This document shows, piece by piece, positions 55,748 to 63,034 of a stretch of DNA of 64,000 nucleotides (positions are counted from its first letter, which is position 1; the number at the start of each line of letters is the position of its first letter). The notes beneath the pieces are model-generated. The model was not told the DNA's origin. It saw only the letters and a list, made by a program, of their open reading frames with translations, and did no database searches. This DNA is from Streptomyces sp. NBC_00576 (GTDB lineage: Bacteria > Actinomycetota > Actinomycetes > Streptomycetales > Streptomycetaceae): the NCBI RefSeq assembly GCF_036345175.1, contig NZ_CP107780.1, forward strand, positions 6,014,001 through 6,078,000, written 5' to 3'. The translations under genes were made by a program, and so were the position numbers.

Positions 55748-56860
55748 TCAGGTGAGGCCGGCCCGGTCGCAGGCGGACCGGAGAGCAGGCGTACAGATCT
55801 GCTCGACGGTGTACATACCGTCCTTCACCAGCGTGTCCCCGATATTGCCGACAGTCACCGAGACGGACGGCAGCAAAACCGCCGGTATGTCCTTGGTGGT
55901 GGGACTGTCGACGTTGCCGGTGGCGATGGCCCCGACCTCCTCGCCGCGACCGAGAGCGACGGCCATCTCGACGGTGGCGTCGGTCGCGCGCTTGAAGGGC
56001 TTGTAGACGGTCATGTACTGGTCGCCCTTGACGATGCGCCGTACGGCCGTCAGGTCGGCGTCCTGCCCGGTGATCGGGGGCAGCGGCCTGACCTTGGCAG
56101 CGTGGAGGGCGGAGGCGACGGCACCGGCCATGGCGTCGTTGGCGGAAAGAACGCCGTCGATGTTCTCCGCGCCGAGGGCGGCGATGGCACCGGTCATGTT
56201 GGTGTAGGCGTTCTCGGGCCGCCAGTTGACGGTGTCGTACGACTTGCCGATCGTCACCTTGCCCTTGAGCACGGCGAGCGCGCCCTCCTTGAACCAACCG
56301 GCGTTGGGATCGGTGGTGGCCCCGTTCATCATGACGATCTGCCCACCGTCGGCCTTGCTGCCCATGGCTGTGAGCAGACCTTCACCCTGAAGCCGCCCGA
56401 CCTCCGCCCCGTCGAAGGTGACGTATCCGGAGATCGGCCCCTGCGCGAGCCGGTCATAGGCGACGACGGGAATTCCGGCCCGGTGAGCGGCCTCGACGGA
56501 CGGACGCATCAGCTGAGGATCAACGGCGGCGAGGATGATCACATCCACACCCCGGGTGATCATCGCCTCGAACTGCTGCTGCTGAACCGCCGGATCGGGC
56601 GTGGCGGCGACGTTCGCGGCAGGGCAGTCCGCGCACAACTCCTTGAGCTTCTTCTCGATGAGGGGCTTGTCGAACTGCCCGAACCGAGAGGCGCCCCCTC
56701 CGGGCAGCAGGACCCCGACGGTGAGACTGTCGCCTCCGCCGCCACCTCCACTGCCACCACCGTCCCCGCCGCCGCAGGCCCCGACCAGAATCAGACCGGC
56801 GGCAACCGCGACCGCGAGGAACCTGCGTTTCATGGCTGGGAGACCGGCACCGAGACCCAT
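55748..56860 (-). CDS. Sugar ABC transporter binding lipoprotein (XylF-like)
   Basis: A 370-residue receptor. The signal peptide MKRRFLAVAVAAGLILVGAC (starting at internal Met10) ends in a lipobox cysteine and a Gly-rich linker. The binding domain has VGVLLPGGGASRFGQFDKPLIEKKLKELC and VIILAAVDPQLMRPSVEAAHRAGIPVVAYDRL, plus VLSANDAMAGAVASAL. This is the xylose/ribose class. AAGGAA lies 6 nt upstream of the ATG at 56860. First gene of the importer operon, under a palindromic operator. Confidence 0.93.
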   Translation of the reverse strand: MGLGAGLPAMKRRFLAVAVAAGLILVGACGGGDGGGSGGGGGGDSLTVGVLLPGGGASRFGQFDKPLIEKKLKELCADCPAANVAATPDPAVQQQQFEAMITRGVDVIILAAVDPQLMRPSVEAAHRAGIPVVAYDRLAQGPISGYVTFDGAEVGRLQGEGLLTAMGSKADGGQIVMMNGATTDPNAGWFKEGALAVLKGKVTIGKSYDTVNWRPENAYTNMTGAIAALGAENIDGVLSANDAMAGAVASALHAAKVRPLPPITGQDADLTAVRRIVKGDQYMTVYKPFKRATDATVEMAVALGRGEEVGAIATGNVDSPTTKDIPAVLLPSVSVTVGNIGDTLVKDGMYTVEQICTPALRSACDRAGLT

Positions 56861-56880
56861 GTTCGGTTCCTTAGAACTTT

Positions 56881-56906
56881 TGGACGATATTGCCAATTAT
56901 CGTCCA
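56881..56906 (-). promoter_or_regulatory. Palindromic operator upstream of the sugar importer
   Basis: TGGACGATA and TATCGTCCA form a perfect 9-bp inverted repeat around TTGCCAAT, 21-46 bp upstream of the receptor start. Position and symmetry fit the operator of a LacI- or ROK-family sugar repressor, which is not encoded in the window next to it. Confidence 0.65.
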
Positions 56907-56908
56907 AT

Positions 56909-56932
56909 GGGAACTTGATCGGGAACTTGATC
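56909..56932. repeat. 12-bp direct repeat beside the operator
   Basis: GGGAACTTGATC occurs twice in immediate succession, starting 3 bp after the palindrome. It could be an activator site or part of the promoter. Confidence 0.8.
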
Positions 56933-57022
56933 CTATTGGAGCCTTATGCGAACTCAAGGCCAAGCGTAGCCAAGCTGCGGGGGTCGCGCTCGGGCCCTGT
57001 TTTCACAGACGAAGGATGACGT

Positions 57023-58252
57023 TCACAGGCGCAGGACGATCAGGGCGGTGTCGTCGGTGTTGCCGGCGGGCGGCAGGAGGTCGGTCAGGAGTGCGTCGGC
57101 CAGGGCCTCGGGAGCCGTGTGCCGGTGGTGGGCGAGAGAGTCGGCGAGGCGGGCCAGGCCGGTGTCGATGTCCTCGTCGCGGCGTTCGATCAGGCCGTCG
57201 GTGTAAAGGACCAGGATGGAGCCTTCGGTGAAGGACATACGGGCCTGAGGGCGGGGGGCGCGCTCGGGCCGGGCGCCGAGCGGCGGATCTGTGGCCTGGT
57301 CGAGAAAAATGACCGTGCCGTCGGGGTGCATGAGGGCCGGCGGAGGGTGGCCGGCGCAGCTGTAGGTGATGGTGTGGCTGTCCCAGTCGATGAAGGTCGT
57401 CACGACAGTGGTCGACTCGGCGCCCTCGACGGAACGGGCGTACAGGTCGAGGGCGTCCAGGGCCTGGGCGGGGCTGCCCGCGAGGCGGGTGGCCCCGCTC
57501 AGGGCGCTGCGCAACTGCCCCATGACGCAGGCGGCCGCCAGGCCGTTGCCGACGACGTCGCCGACGGCGACCGCGAGGCTCCCGCCGGGCATGTCGACCA
57601 GGTCGTACCAGTCGCCGCACACGTTCAGCGCGCCGACGGCGGGCTGGTAACGCACGGCCGCACGATGCGTCCCGGTGGGACCCGGCGGAGGCAGCATCGC
57701 GGCCTGCAGGGCCAGCGCGACTTCGCGTTCACGGGCATGCGCCGCGCGCAGCCGCTCATTGACCTCCTGCAGTTCGCGGGCACGGTTGTACAGCTCGGCC
57801 TCCAGCGCACGGGCCCTGTTGTCACCGCCCGGACCGCCGAAGGCGCGGATGAGGTCGGTGACCTCCTCCACCCGGTGCGCGATCAGTGCGACCTTCCCGT
57901 CGGAGCCGAGGATCGGCGCGTTGACCGGACTCCAGTAGTGCTCCTGCCAGTGGCCGGGCCGTGCGGGGTCCTCGATGTCGTAGCGGAGCAGCGCCATCGT
58001 GTCGCGCTCACCGGTGTCCACCGTCCGGAGCATCGACGTCTCTGTCTCCCGCATGCCGGCCGCGGCCGGATCATTGGGGTTCTCGGGGAAGACGTCGAAG
58101 ATGTAACGGCCCACCAGTTGCTCGCGGGTCCGCCCGGACAGCCGCACGAAGTCGTCGTTGGCGTCGGCGTACACCAGCTCAGGGGTGAGCAGGGCCACCA
58201 TGCCGGGCAGGGCCCGGAAGACCGCCGCGTAGTCGATCTGCGGTTTCCTCAT
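57023..58252 (-). CDS. PAS-SpoIIE (PP2C-type) phosphatase
   Basis: A 409-residue regulator. A PAS domain (about 8-135; ALPGMVALLTPELVYADANDDFVRLSGRTREQLVGRYIFDVFP) is followed by a coiled coil (ARALEAELYNRARELQEVNERLRAAHARERE) and a SpoIIE-type phosphatase (about 190-409) with VCGDWYDLVDMPGGSLAVAVGDVVGNG and LVLYTDGLIERRDEDIDTGL metal-site aspartates. Such proteins dephosphorylate anti-anti-sigma factors to release sigma factors. Start at ATG 58252; a TTG at 58312 in frame is possible. Confidence 0.93.
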   Translation of the reverse strand: MRKPQIDYAAVFRALPGMVALLTPELVYADANDDFVRLSGRTREQLVGRYIFDVFPENPNDPAAAGMRETETSMLRTVDTGERDTMALLRYDIEDPARPGHWQEHYWSPVNAPILGSDGKVALIAHRVEEVTDLIRAFGGPGGDNRARALEAELYNRARELQEVNERLRAAHAREREVALALQAAMLPPPGPTGTHRAAVRYQPAVGALNVCGDWYDLVDMPGGSLAVAVGDVVGNGLAAACVMGQLRSALSGATRLAGSPAQALDALDLYARSVEGAESTTVVTTFIDWDSHTITYSCAGHPPPALMHPDGTVIFLDQATDPPLGARPERAPRPQARMSFTEGSILVLYTDGLIERRDEDIDTGLARLADSLAHHRHTAPEALADALLTDLLPPAGNTDDTALIVLRL

Positions 58253-59044
58253 GTCCTGCCTGCCTGCCTCGGTGCCGAGCGTTGCTGTGCTGCGCTGTTC
58301 CACGATAGGCAACTGGTGGTCAGCAGGGTTTGTTTCTTGCGATTACGAATCAGTCGGCCGCTACTGCCACTACCGCCGCTACTGCCACTGTCGCTGACTA
58401 CGCCACGGGGCCGAGGTGGCCTTCGAGGACGGTCTGGGTGCTTCCGTGGCGGGGACGACCAAGGACGAGGCGCTCGCGAGACTCCAGCAGTACTCGACGG
58501 ACGGGAACTGAACCGGGTCGGCCTCGGCGAGCGGGACCGACCCCTTCGGTCAGTGGCCCGCCGGACCCTCGCGGACAAGGGCCCGGTGAGCCCCGAGAGC
58601 TCTCTGGCTTCCGCCGGCTCCAGCTCCAGCGCCAGACCGACGGATTCGCACAGGTCGCCGTGGAGCGAAGGCGGGAAGTGCAGGTCGAGCAGGACCCGTG
58701 CCATCCGGCCGAGCAGCGCCGGCTCATGCCGCAGCGCCGCCCGCAGTTCCGGCGCCAGCCGCCCAGCGGCCCCCGCGGCCCGCAACTCCCGCACCCCGCT
58801 GCCGAACACCGTAGTGCCGCTGAGCACTGATGCCTTCCAGAGCCCGGCACGCCCTCTCGTCTGCGCTCCAATGAGCCGCATGGCTCGAATGGCGCCCTAC
58901 CTGCATCTATTTGGCCCGGTCACTCTGTTAAGAGCGACAGGCGCGGAAACTGGCTGTGTGACGGCAGTTCGCGATCTTGCCGGCGGGGGCCGCAGGCCAG
59001 AGCGTAGGCGCCCCGCCCTGCAGGGGGTCTCTCGGGCTGGAAGG
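58253..59044. other. Decayed intergenic region
   Basis: About 790 bp with no intact gene. It contains a repeat of ACTACCGCCACTGC-like words (58361-58392), a rightward open frame ending GLGASVAGTTKDEALARLQQ (stop at about 58511) that looks like the tail of a lost protein I cannot name, and the restriction-enzyme-like remnant listed separately. Composition is less biased than in neighbouring genes, consistent with decay. Confidence 0.5.
58666..58881 (-). pseudogene. Remnant resembling a sulfur-binding McrA-type domain
   Basis: A leftward frame holds VRELRAAGAAGRLAPELRAALRHEPALLGRMARVLLDLHFPPSLHGDLCESVGLALE in outline. This pattern, ending in LLDxHFPPSLHxDxCxxVGL, resembles the end of the DNA-phosphorothioate-binding domain of ScoMcrA-type type IV restriction enzymes. 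The expected upstream part and downstream HNH nuclease are absent; beyond it the frame is low-complexity. Homology is from memory and needs a search. Confidence 0.4.
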
Positions 59045-59794
59045 TCAACCCAGGTCTGGCCAGTTCAGGAGGTTCTCCAGGGTGGCGCGGTTACCCTCGC
59101 TTCGCAGGCTGTCCAAGGGGAGACGGCCGTGCAGGGCGAGCAACAGGTTGCTCGCCGATCCGTGGAGGTCGGCGTCCGTTTCATGCTGGCCGTCGATGAG
59201 GTGTGATCCCGATGTCGTCAGGTCGAGCAGCCAGGACTCGCCCTCGGCGGCGTGCAGGCCGATCCGGGCCGGCTCGTGCGGCCAGGGTCCGGCGGTGCCG
59301 TGGCTGATGCCGATGAACTCGGTGATGCCGTCGAGTGCGACAACCGCCGGGACGGGCTGGGTAGTTGCGGTGGCCAACTGGGCGTCGAAGGCGTGGACAG
59401 CGGCCTCCTGGACCTGATGGCGCGCCACGGCACCACTCGTCGTCGGGACATCGGAGTCGCCCCACCATGTCCAGCAGTCCACCGCGGGACCTGCGGCTCG
59501 CAGGGCTGCGGTCAGTTCCTGGGTGGCTGCGGTCGAACGGGCCAGCAGGTCGGCCGGCAGCGTGTCATCGGCCGGTGCCACGGTCGGGGGCTTCTCACTG
59601 GGACCGGCCACGACCGCCGCCGCCCAGAACCGGTGCACCTCAATGAGGTGCTCAACGAGGTCGCGGAGCGACCAGTCGGGGCAGCTGGGGACGCGGACAT
59701 CCAGATCGGGGGAACCTGCGACGCTGCTGCGCAGGGCGGCGGAGCGGTTCTGGATCAGGGCCAGCAGGTCTTCGAAGGCAGGTGTCTGGGTCAT
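59045..59794 (-). CDS. Maleylpyruvate isomerase-family (MDMPI/DinB-like) protein
   Basis: A 249-residue protein of the mycothiol-dependent maleylpyruvate isomerase family. The N-terminal four-helix metal-binding domain shows VPSCPDWSLRDLVEHLIEVHRFWAAAV and VARHQVQEAAVHAFDAQLA, with histidines placed to bind one metal ion. A C-terminal SCP2-like part contains LDLTTSGSHLIDG and GSASNLLLALHGRLP. Members use mycothiol or act in detoxification. The specific substrate is not evident. No operon partners. Confidence 0.88.
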   Translation of the reverse strand: MTQTPAFEDLLALIQNRSAALRSSVAGSPDLDVRVPSCPDWSLRDLVEHLIEVHRFWAAAVVAGPSEKPPTVAPADDTLPADLLARSTAATQELTAALRAAGPAVDCWTWWGDSDVPTTSGAVARHQVQEAAVHAFDAQLATATTQPVPAVVALDGITEFIGISHGTAGPWPHEPARIGLHAAEGESWLLDLTTSGSHLIDGQHETDADLHGSASNLLLALHGRLPLDSLRSEGNRATLENLLNWPDLG

Positions 59795-59966
59795 CCCAGC
59801 TTCTTATCACCCGGCGCTGACAGTGGCCCTTCGCCCTTTCCACCGACCCGCGAGTGCTCCAACAGCGGTTCGTGGCCGTGCTGTTGGGGGCGGTCCGGGA
59901 ATGGGTGCGGCCACCCGGTGATCATCGGTGTGTGAAGACAGAAGATCAGTCGGTGGCCGCAGGTCA

Positions 59967-60560
59967 CGCATAGATCCTGCTCGATGGCAGGAAGTTTTTG
60001 AGGCCCTGATGGGCCGTATCGCGGGGCGGTTCGTGCGCGTGGAACCACGGCGCCGGGCACGGGCGTTCGTGCTCGGGCTGCTGTCGGACCCGCCGCGCAA
60101 GAACTGCTGGAAGCTTGCGGAGCACGCCGGGGACGCGACCCCGTACGGTCTGCAGCACCTGGCTGTCGAGAGCCAAGTGGGATGCCGACGCAGTACGCGA
60201 CGACATCCGCGGCTTCGTCGTCGAGCAACTGCACCACGAGGACGCGGTGCTGGTCGTGGACGAGACCGGCGACCTGAAGAAGGGCACGCACACGGTGGGC
60301 GTGCAGCGCCAGTACACCGGTACCGCCGGGACGCATTGAGAACAGCCAGGTCGCCGTCTACCTCGCCTACTCCACCCCGCTCGGACACGCGGCGATCGAC
60401 CGGGAGCTGTATCTGCCGCGTTCCTGGACCGCGGACACAGCCCGCTGCCGTGCGGCCGGGATCCCCGACGCCGTCGGCTTCGCCACGAAACCCGCCCTCG
60501 CCGCCCGCATGATCGGCCGCGCACTGGACGTCGGCGTCCCCGCATCCTGGGTGGCCTGGC
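59967..60560 (+). pseudogene. IS701 family transposase, frameshifted and truncated
   Basis: Homology begins IDPARWQEVFEALMGRIAGRF and runs through RARAFVLGLLSDPPRKNCWKLAEHAGDATPYGLQHL; the frame then shifts (about 60165) to SRAKWDADAVRDDIRGFVVEQLHHEDAVLVVDETGDLKKGTHTVGVQRQYTGTAG, and shifts again (about 60332) to IENSQVAVYLAYSTPLGHAAIDRELYLPRSW ... PALAARMIGRALDVGVPASWVA. DETGDLKKG holds the first catalytic Asp of IS701 transposases. It stops abruptly at an integrase remnant, so it is dead. Confidence 0.85.
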
Positions 60561-60683
60561 ATGCGGCAGAGGCTGATGACCGCACTCACCGGGATGTGTG
60601 AGGAAGCGTTGAACGCGCGTCGGGAGATGAGTCCCGGCTCGCCCGTGGCTGCTCTGGATGCGTTGCTGAAGGCTCGTCGGTAG
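60561..60683 (+). pseudogene. C-terminal remnant of a tyrosine integrase
   Basis: Forty codons, MRQRLMTALTGMCEEALNAR then REMSPGSPVAALDALLKARR and a stop. This is the tail sequence I associate with Streptomyces integrative-element integrases of the pSAM2 type, lying after the catalytic tyrosine region, which is lost. The direct abutment to the IS701 fragment marks an insertion or deletion. The usual hairpin and attachment site follow at the expected distance. Confidence 0.6.
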
Positions 60684-60746
60684 GGCGTAGGGCTGGAGAC
60701 AATCCCAAGATCTTCTCCAGGATTTCTCCAGAGAAGCCCCGAGAAA

Positions 60747-60790
60747 CAGGTCAGGCCCGGTGCTGATTTCTCAGCACCGGGCCTGACCTG
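60747..60790 (+). terminator. Perfect 20-bp hairpin between integrase remnant and attachment site
   Basis: CAGGTCAGGCCCGGTGCTGA and TCAGCACCGGGCCTGACCTG pair over 20 bp with a TTTC loop, followed by GCGTTTTACTG. It is a strong intrinsic terminator for the former integrase gene and isolates the tRNA-derived site. Confidence 0.88.
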
Positions 60791-60800
60791 GCGTTTTACT

Positions 60801-60843
60801 GTCGGGGTGGCGGGATTTGAACCCACGACCTCTTCGTCCCGAA
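60801..60843 (-). other. att site: 43-bp copy of the tRNA-Pro(CGG) 3' end
   Basis: Read on the minus strand, TTCGGGACGAAGAGGTCGTG and GGTTCAAATCCCGCCACCCC reproduce the anticodon loop (CGG), variable loop, T-arm and acceptor 3' strand of tRNA-Pro. The D-arm and 5' acceptor strand are absent; sequence past 60843 diverges to TTAGGTTCGGG. So this is a bare attachment-site copy left by integration into a tRNA-Pro gene, not a functional tRNA. Confidence 0.85.
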
Positions 60844-60948
60844 TTAGGTTCGGGCGGGATCGGCACCGGGTGGTTTGCTGTTTTGCCTGGTCAGGGCGTT
60901 GGGATGGAGTGGTCCCGGTTGCTGTCGAAGGGGCTTGGGGAGCAGGTC

Positions 60949-60968
60949 GGCTCCCAGATGGCTCCCAG
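60949..60968. repeat. Direct repeats, possible integrase arm sites
   Basis: GGCTCCCAGAT is followed at once by GGCTCCCAG, about 105 bp from the tRNA-derived core. Repeats of this type flank attachment cores of actinomycete integrative elements and can bind the integrase arm domain. Confidence 0.45.
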
Positions 60969-60973
60969 TATCG

Positions 60974-61573
60974 TCACCGGGGGGCATGCCCCAGCAGACT
61001 CTCAACGGCGTGGACCATTCTCCGGAAGGATCTGCTCCTCTCCCTCGCTGCGCTCAAGTCGATCAACGCGGAGAACTTGGCCTGATGGAGGGTCTCCTTG
61101 TAGGACTCGCACATCATGGATTCCAGCTGGCTTTTGGCGCCCCGCCTGGCTTCTGGATCCGCTGGTGCGGACGCGTCGTCGCGAACTGCTGGGTGGCTGC
61201 GGAGCGAGTCCGCTGCGGCGAGGAACCAGGCTTCGTATTCACGACGGGCGATCACGATCTCAACAGGGACAGGTACCAGGTTGGGCTCTGGGGCCAGTTG
61301 ACGGGCAAGCTCGACCGGGCACTGGACGTCGCTGTCATCACCATCCCGTAGTACGAGCACACCACCGGGCCCTCTGACACGGGCAGCCTGGACACGTACG
61401 GCCTTGGCCAGCTCGTCGGGTTTGCGCATCTTGCCGGAATCGAGGCGGAACGGCGGTGCGACCTCTGTCCAAGCTCCGCAGAACTCGGCGGCGATGCGGG
61501 TGATGAGTTCACGTACGGCTAGGACCTCACCGTGACCTTCCACGATCGGGGCCACGACAGGGGTGAGTGTCAT
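60974..61573 (-). CDS. DUF4276 protein, TOPRIM-like nuclease candidate
   Basis: A 199-residue protein coupled to the upstream ATPase by an ATGA overlap. Residues 8-16 read APIVEGHGE, with Glu12 in the VEG position of TOPRIM motif I. Residues 72-82 read VLVLRDGDDSD, giving an acidic DxDxxD cluster at Asp77, Asp79, Asp80 and Asp82 at the end of a beta strand. REYEAWFLA (111-119) is the third DUF4276 landmark. The family has been seen with ABC-type ATPases in defence contexts, like the ATPase/TOPRIM pairs of OLD and PARIS. Nuclease activity is inference. Confidence 0.85.
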   Translation of the reverse strand: MTLTPVVAPIVEGHGEVLAVRELITRIAAEFCGAWTEVAPPFRLDSGKMRKPDELAKAVRVQAARVRGPGGVLVLRDGDDSDVQCPVELARQLAPEPNLVPVPVEIVIARREYEAWFLAAADSLRSHPAVRDDASAPADPEARRGAKSQLESMMCESYKETLHQAKFSALIDLSAARERSRSFRRMVHAVESLLGHAPR

Positions 61574-62775
61574 CGGCGCAACCCCGACTGCGATTCCTCG
61601 GTGATAGCGGGAAGGAGCTGGTCGTTTCGGAGGAGTTCGCCGGGAGTGTAGAGCTGCTCGCGGAGAGCGAGGACCCCTGCCTCATCCAGCTGACCGATCT
61701 TGGTCTCGCCGGCGATGGATCGCACGGCACGCAACTCGGAGAGATCGAAGTCGTGGCGGTCGAGAAGGTCAGGACTATGACTGGTGACGATGACCTGACG
61801 GCGTTCGCTGGCATCGCGCAACGCGTCGAGGAGCACGCCTGCTGCCGCTGGATGCAGGGCGCTCTCTGGTTCCTCGATACCGACCGTGCTGAGAGTGCTG
61901 CCTGTACCTGCGAAGAGTGAGACGAGTACGCCGAGCGCACGCAGGGTGCCGTCAGAGACGGACTGTGCTTGAAAACGCCAAGGGTTCTTGGCGCCTGGCA
62001 CGTCTTGGGCGAACTCCAGGGTTTCCCAGTTGCCCAGGTCGGAGCGGGCTACACCGTGCATGCCAGGGACGATCAGCTGCAGGTAGCTCTCAATACGGCC
62101 CTTGTCGTCCCGGCCGCGGGCGCTGCGTTGCAGACGATGCAGGACGCTGGCGATATTGGAGCCATCGCGATGCAGGAACTCTCCCGAGTCGGGCGTCTGA
62201 GGCTGGCGTATCACGTCCGGGTTGAGACTGAAGACGCTGATGCCAGCGAGACCGTCGTAGACGGGCCGGAATGCGTCAAGGCCGGCGGCGGCCACCAGAT
62301 ACAGCCGCTGCTCGCTCACTGGAGGCATCACAGGTTCGGTCTTGTCTGTCAGTTCGCCGTTCTCAATACGGAACCTGGCATCGGCGTACCTGGTGCCTTC
62401 GTCTCGTCGCGCGTCGTACCAGACGCCGCAGTGCTCGCGGGAGATCCGGAAGCCGCCACCCTTCACTGCGGCAACCTCGAAGCCGTACTCGCCTTGGTAC
62501 TCCGGCCCTCGGAACTCTAGGTCGATCGAGAAGTGGGTCGGATGGCCGGTAGACCTTCTGCGAACTTCAGCCACGCCCCCACGGCTCCGCAGCGCCTGGT
62601 CGAGAGACGTCTGCAAAGACTCCGAGAGCAGCCGCAAAGCGTCGAGGAAGTTGCTCTTCCCGGACCCGTTCGGTCCGACGAGCAGCAGCAGTCTGCCCAG
62701 CTCGACGTTGGCTGCCGCGATGCTCCGATAGTGCTTCAGCCGGACGCGGGTGAGCGAGAAATAGTTGTCCTGCAT
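61570..62775 (-). CDS. AAA_21/OLD-like ABC-type ATPase
   Basis: A 401-residue ATPase of the SMC/ABC-like AAA_21 group, without a C-terminal nuclease of its own. It starts YFSLTRVRLKHYRSIAAANV, typical of RecF/OLD heads. Walker A is GPNGSGKSN (34-42), the ABC signature is SVSDGTLRAL (272-281), Walker B is STVGIEEPESALHP (296-309) and the switch histidine is in TSHSP (331-335). The DUF4276 gene overlaps its stop. No ribosome site is clear before the ATG at 62775, so the pair may be leaderless. Confidence 0.92.
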   Translation of the reverse strand: MQDNYFSLTRVRLKHYRSIAAANVELGRLLLLVGPNGSGKSNFLDALRLLSESLQTSLDQALRSRGGVAEVRRRSTGHPTHFSIDLEFRGPEYQGEYGFEVAAVKGGGFRISREHCGVWYDARRDEGTRYADARFRIENGELTDKTEPVMPPVSEQRLYLVAAAGLDAFRPVYDGLAGISVFSLNPDVIRQPQTPDSGEFLHRDGSNIASVLHRLQRSARGRDDKGRIESYLQLIVPGMHGVARSDLGNWETLEFAQDVPGAKNPWRFQAQSVSDGTLRALGVLVSLFAGTGSTLSTVGIEEPESALHPAAAGVLLDALRDASERRQVIVTSHSPDLLDRHDFDLSELRAVRSIAGETKIGQLDEAGVLALREQLYTPGELLRNDQLLPAITEESQSGLRR

Positions 62776-63034
62776 GCGATCAGTCTGGCAGCAATGCAGC
62801 CAGGTCCTCCATGAGTGCTGGCAGGAACTGCGGTTCCCTCGAGCTGCGGCGAGAAGTTCAGTCCTGAAGGCTCCTGCGGCACCAGGGGCTCGGCCTCCAT
62901 GTCAGGCAAACCGGAGGCAGTTTCGGCCAATCCTTTGCTATCCAGCGAGGTTGCGCGCATTGTCGCATTTGCGGTCTGGCGGTTCTTGCTGTCCACCGTG
63001 AGGATGCCCGCCTGTCGATGAACGGGGGAGCGGG
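62776..63034. other. Divergent intergenic region, possible small leftward frame
   Basis: 259 bp between the ATPase gene and the rightward membrane protein. A leftward frame (about 62996-62730) encodes LDSKGLAETASGLPDMEAEP and continues GLNFSPQLEGTAVPASTHGG, then overlaps the ATPase start out of frame. It could be a short gene ahead of the ATPase, but codon bias is weak and no ribosome site is seen. Both divergent promoters should lie here. Confidence 0.3.

Noticed and set aside
54947..59206. Two rightward open frames of about 690 codons each
   Set aside because: Shadows of the sugar importer genes and of the SpoIIE phosphatase gene; no recognisable domains or ribosome sites.
60801..60843. 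Functional tRNA-Pro gene
   Set aside because: Only the anticodon loop through the 3' acceptor strand is present; the D-arm and 5' acceptor strand are replaced by unrelated sequence.
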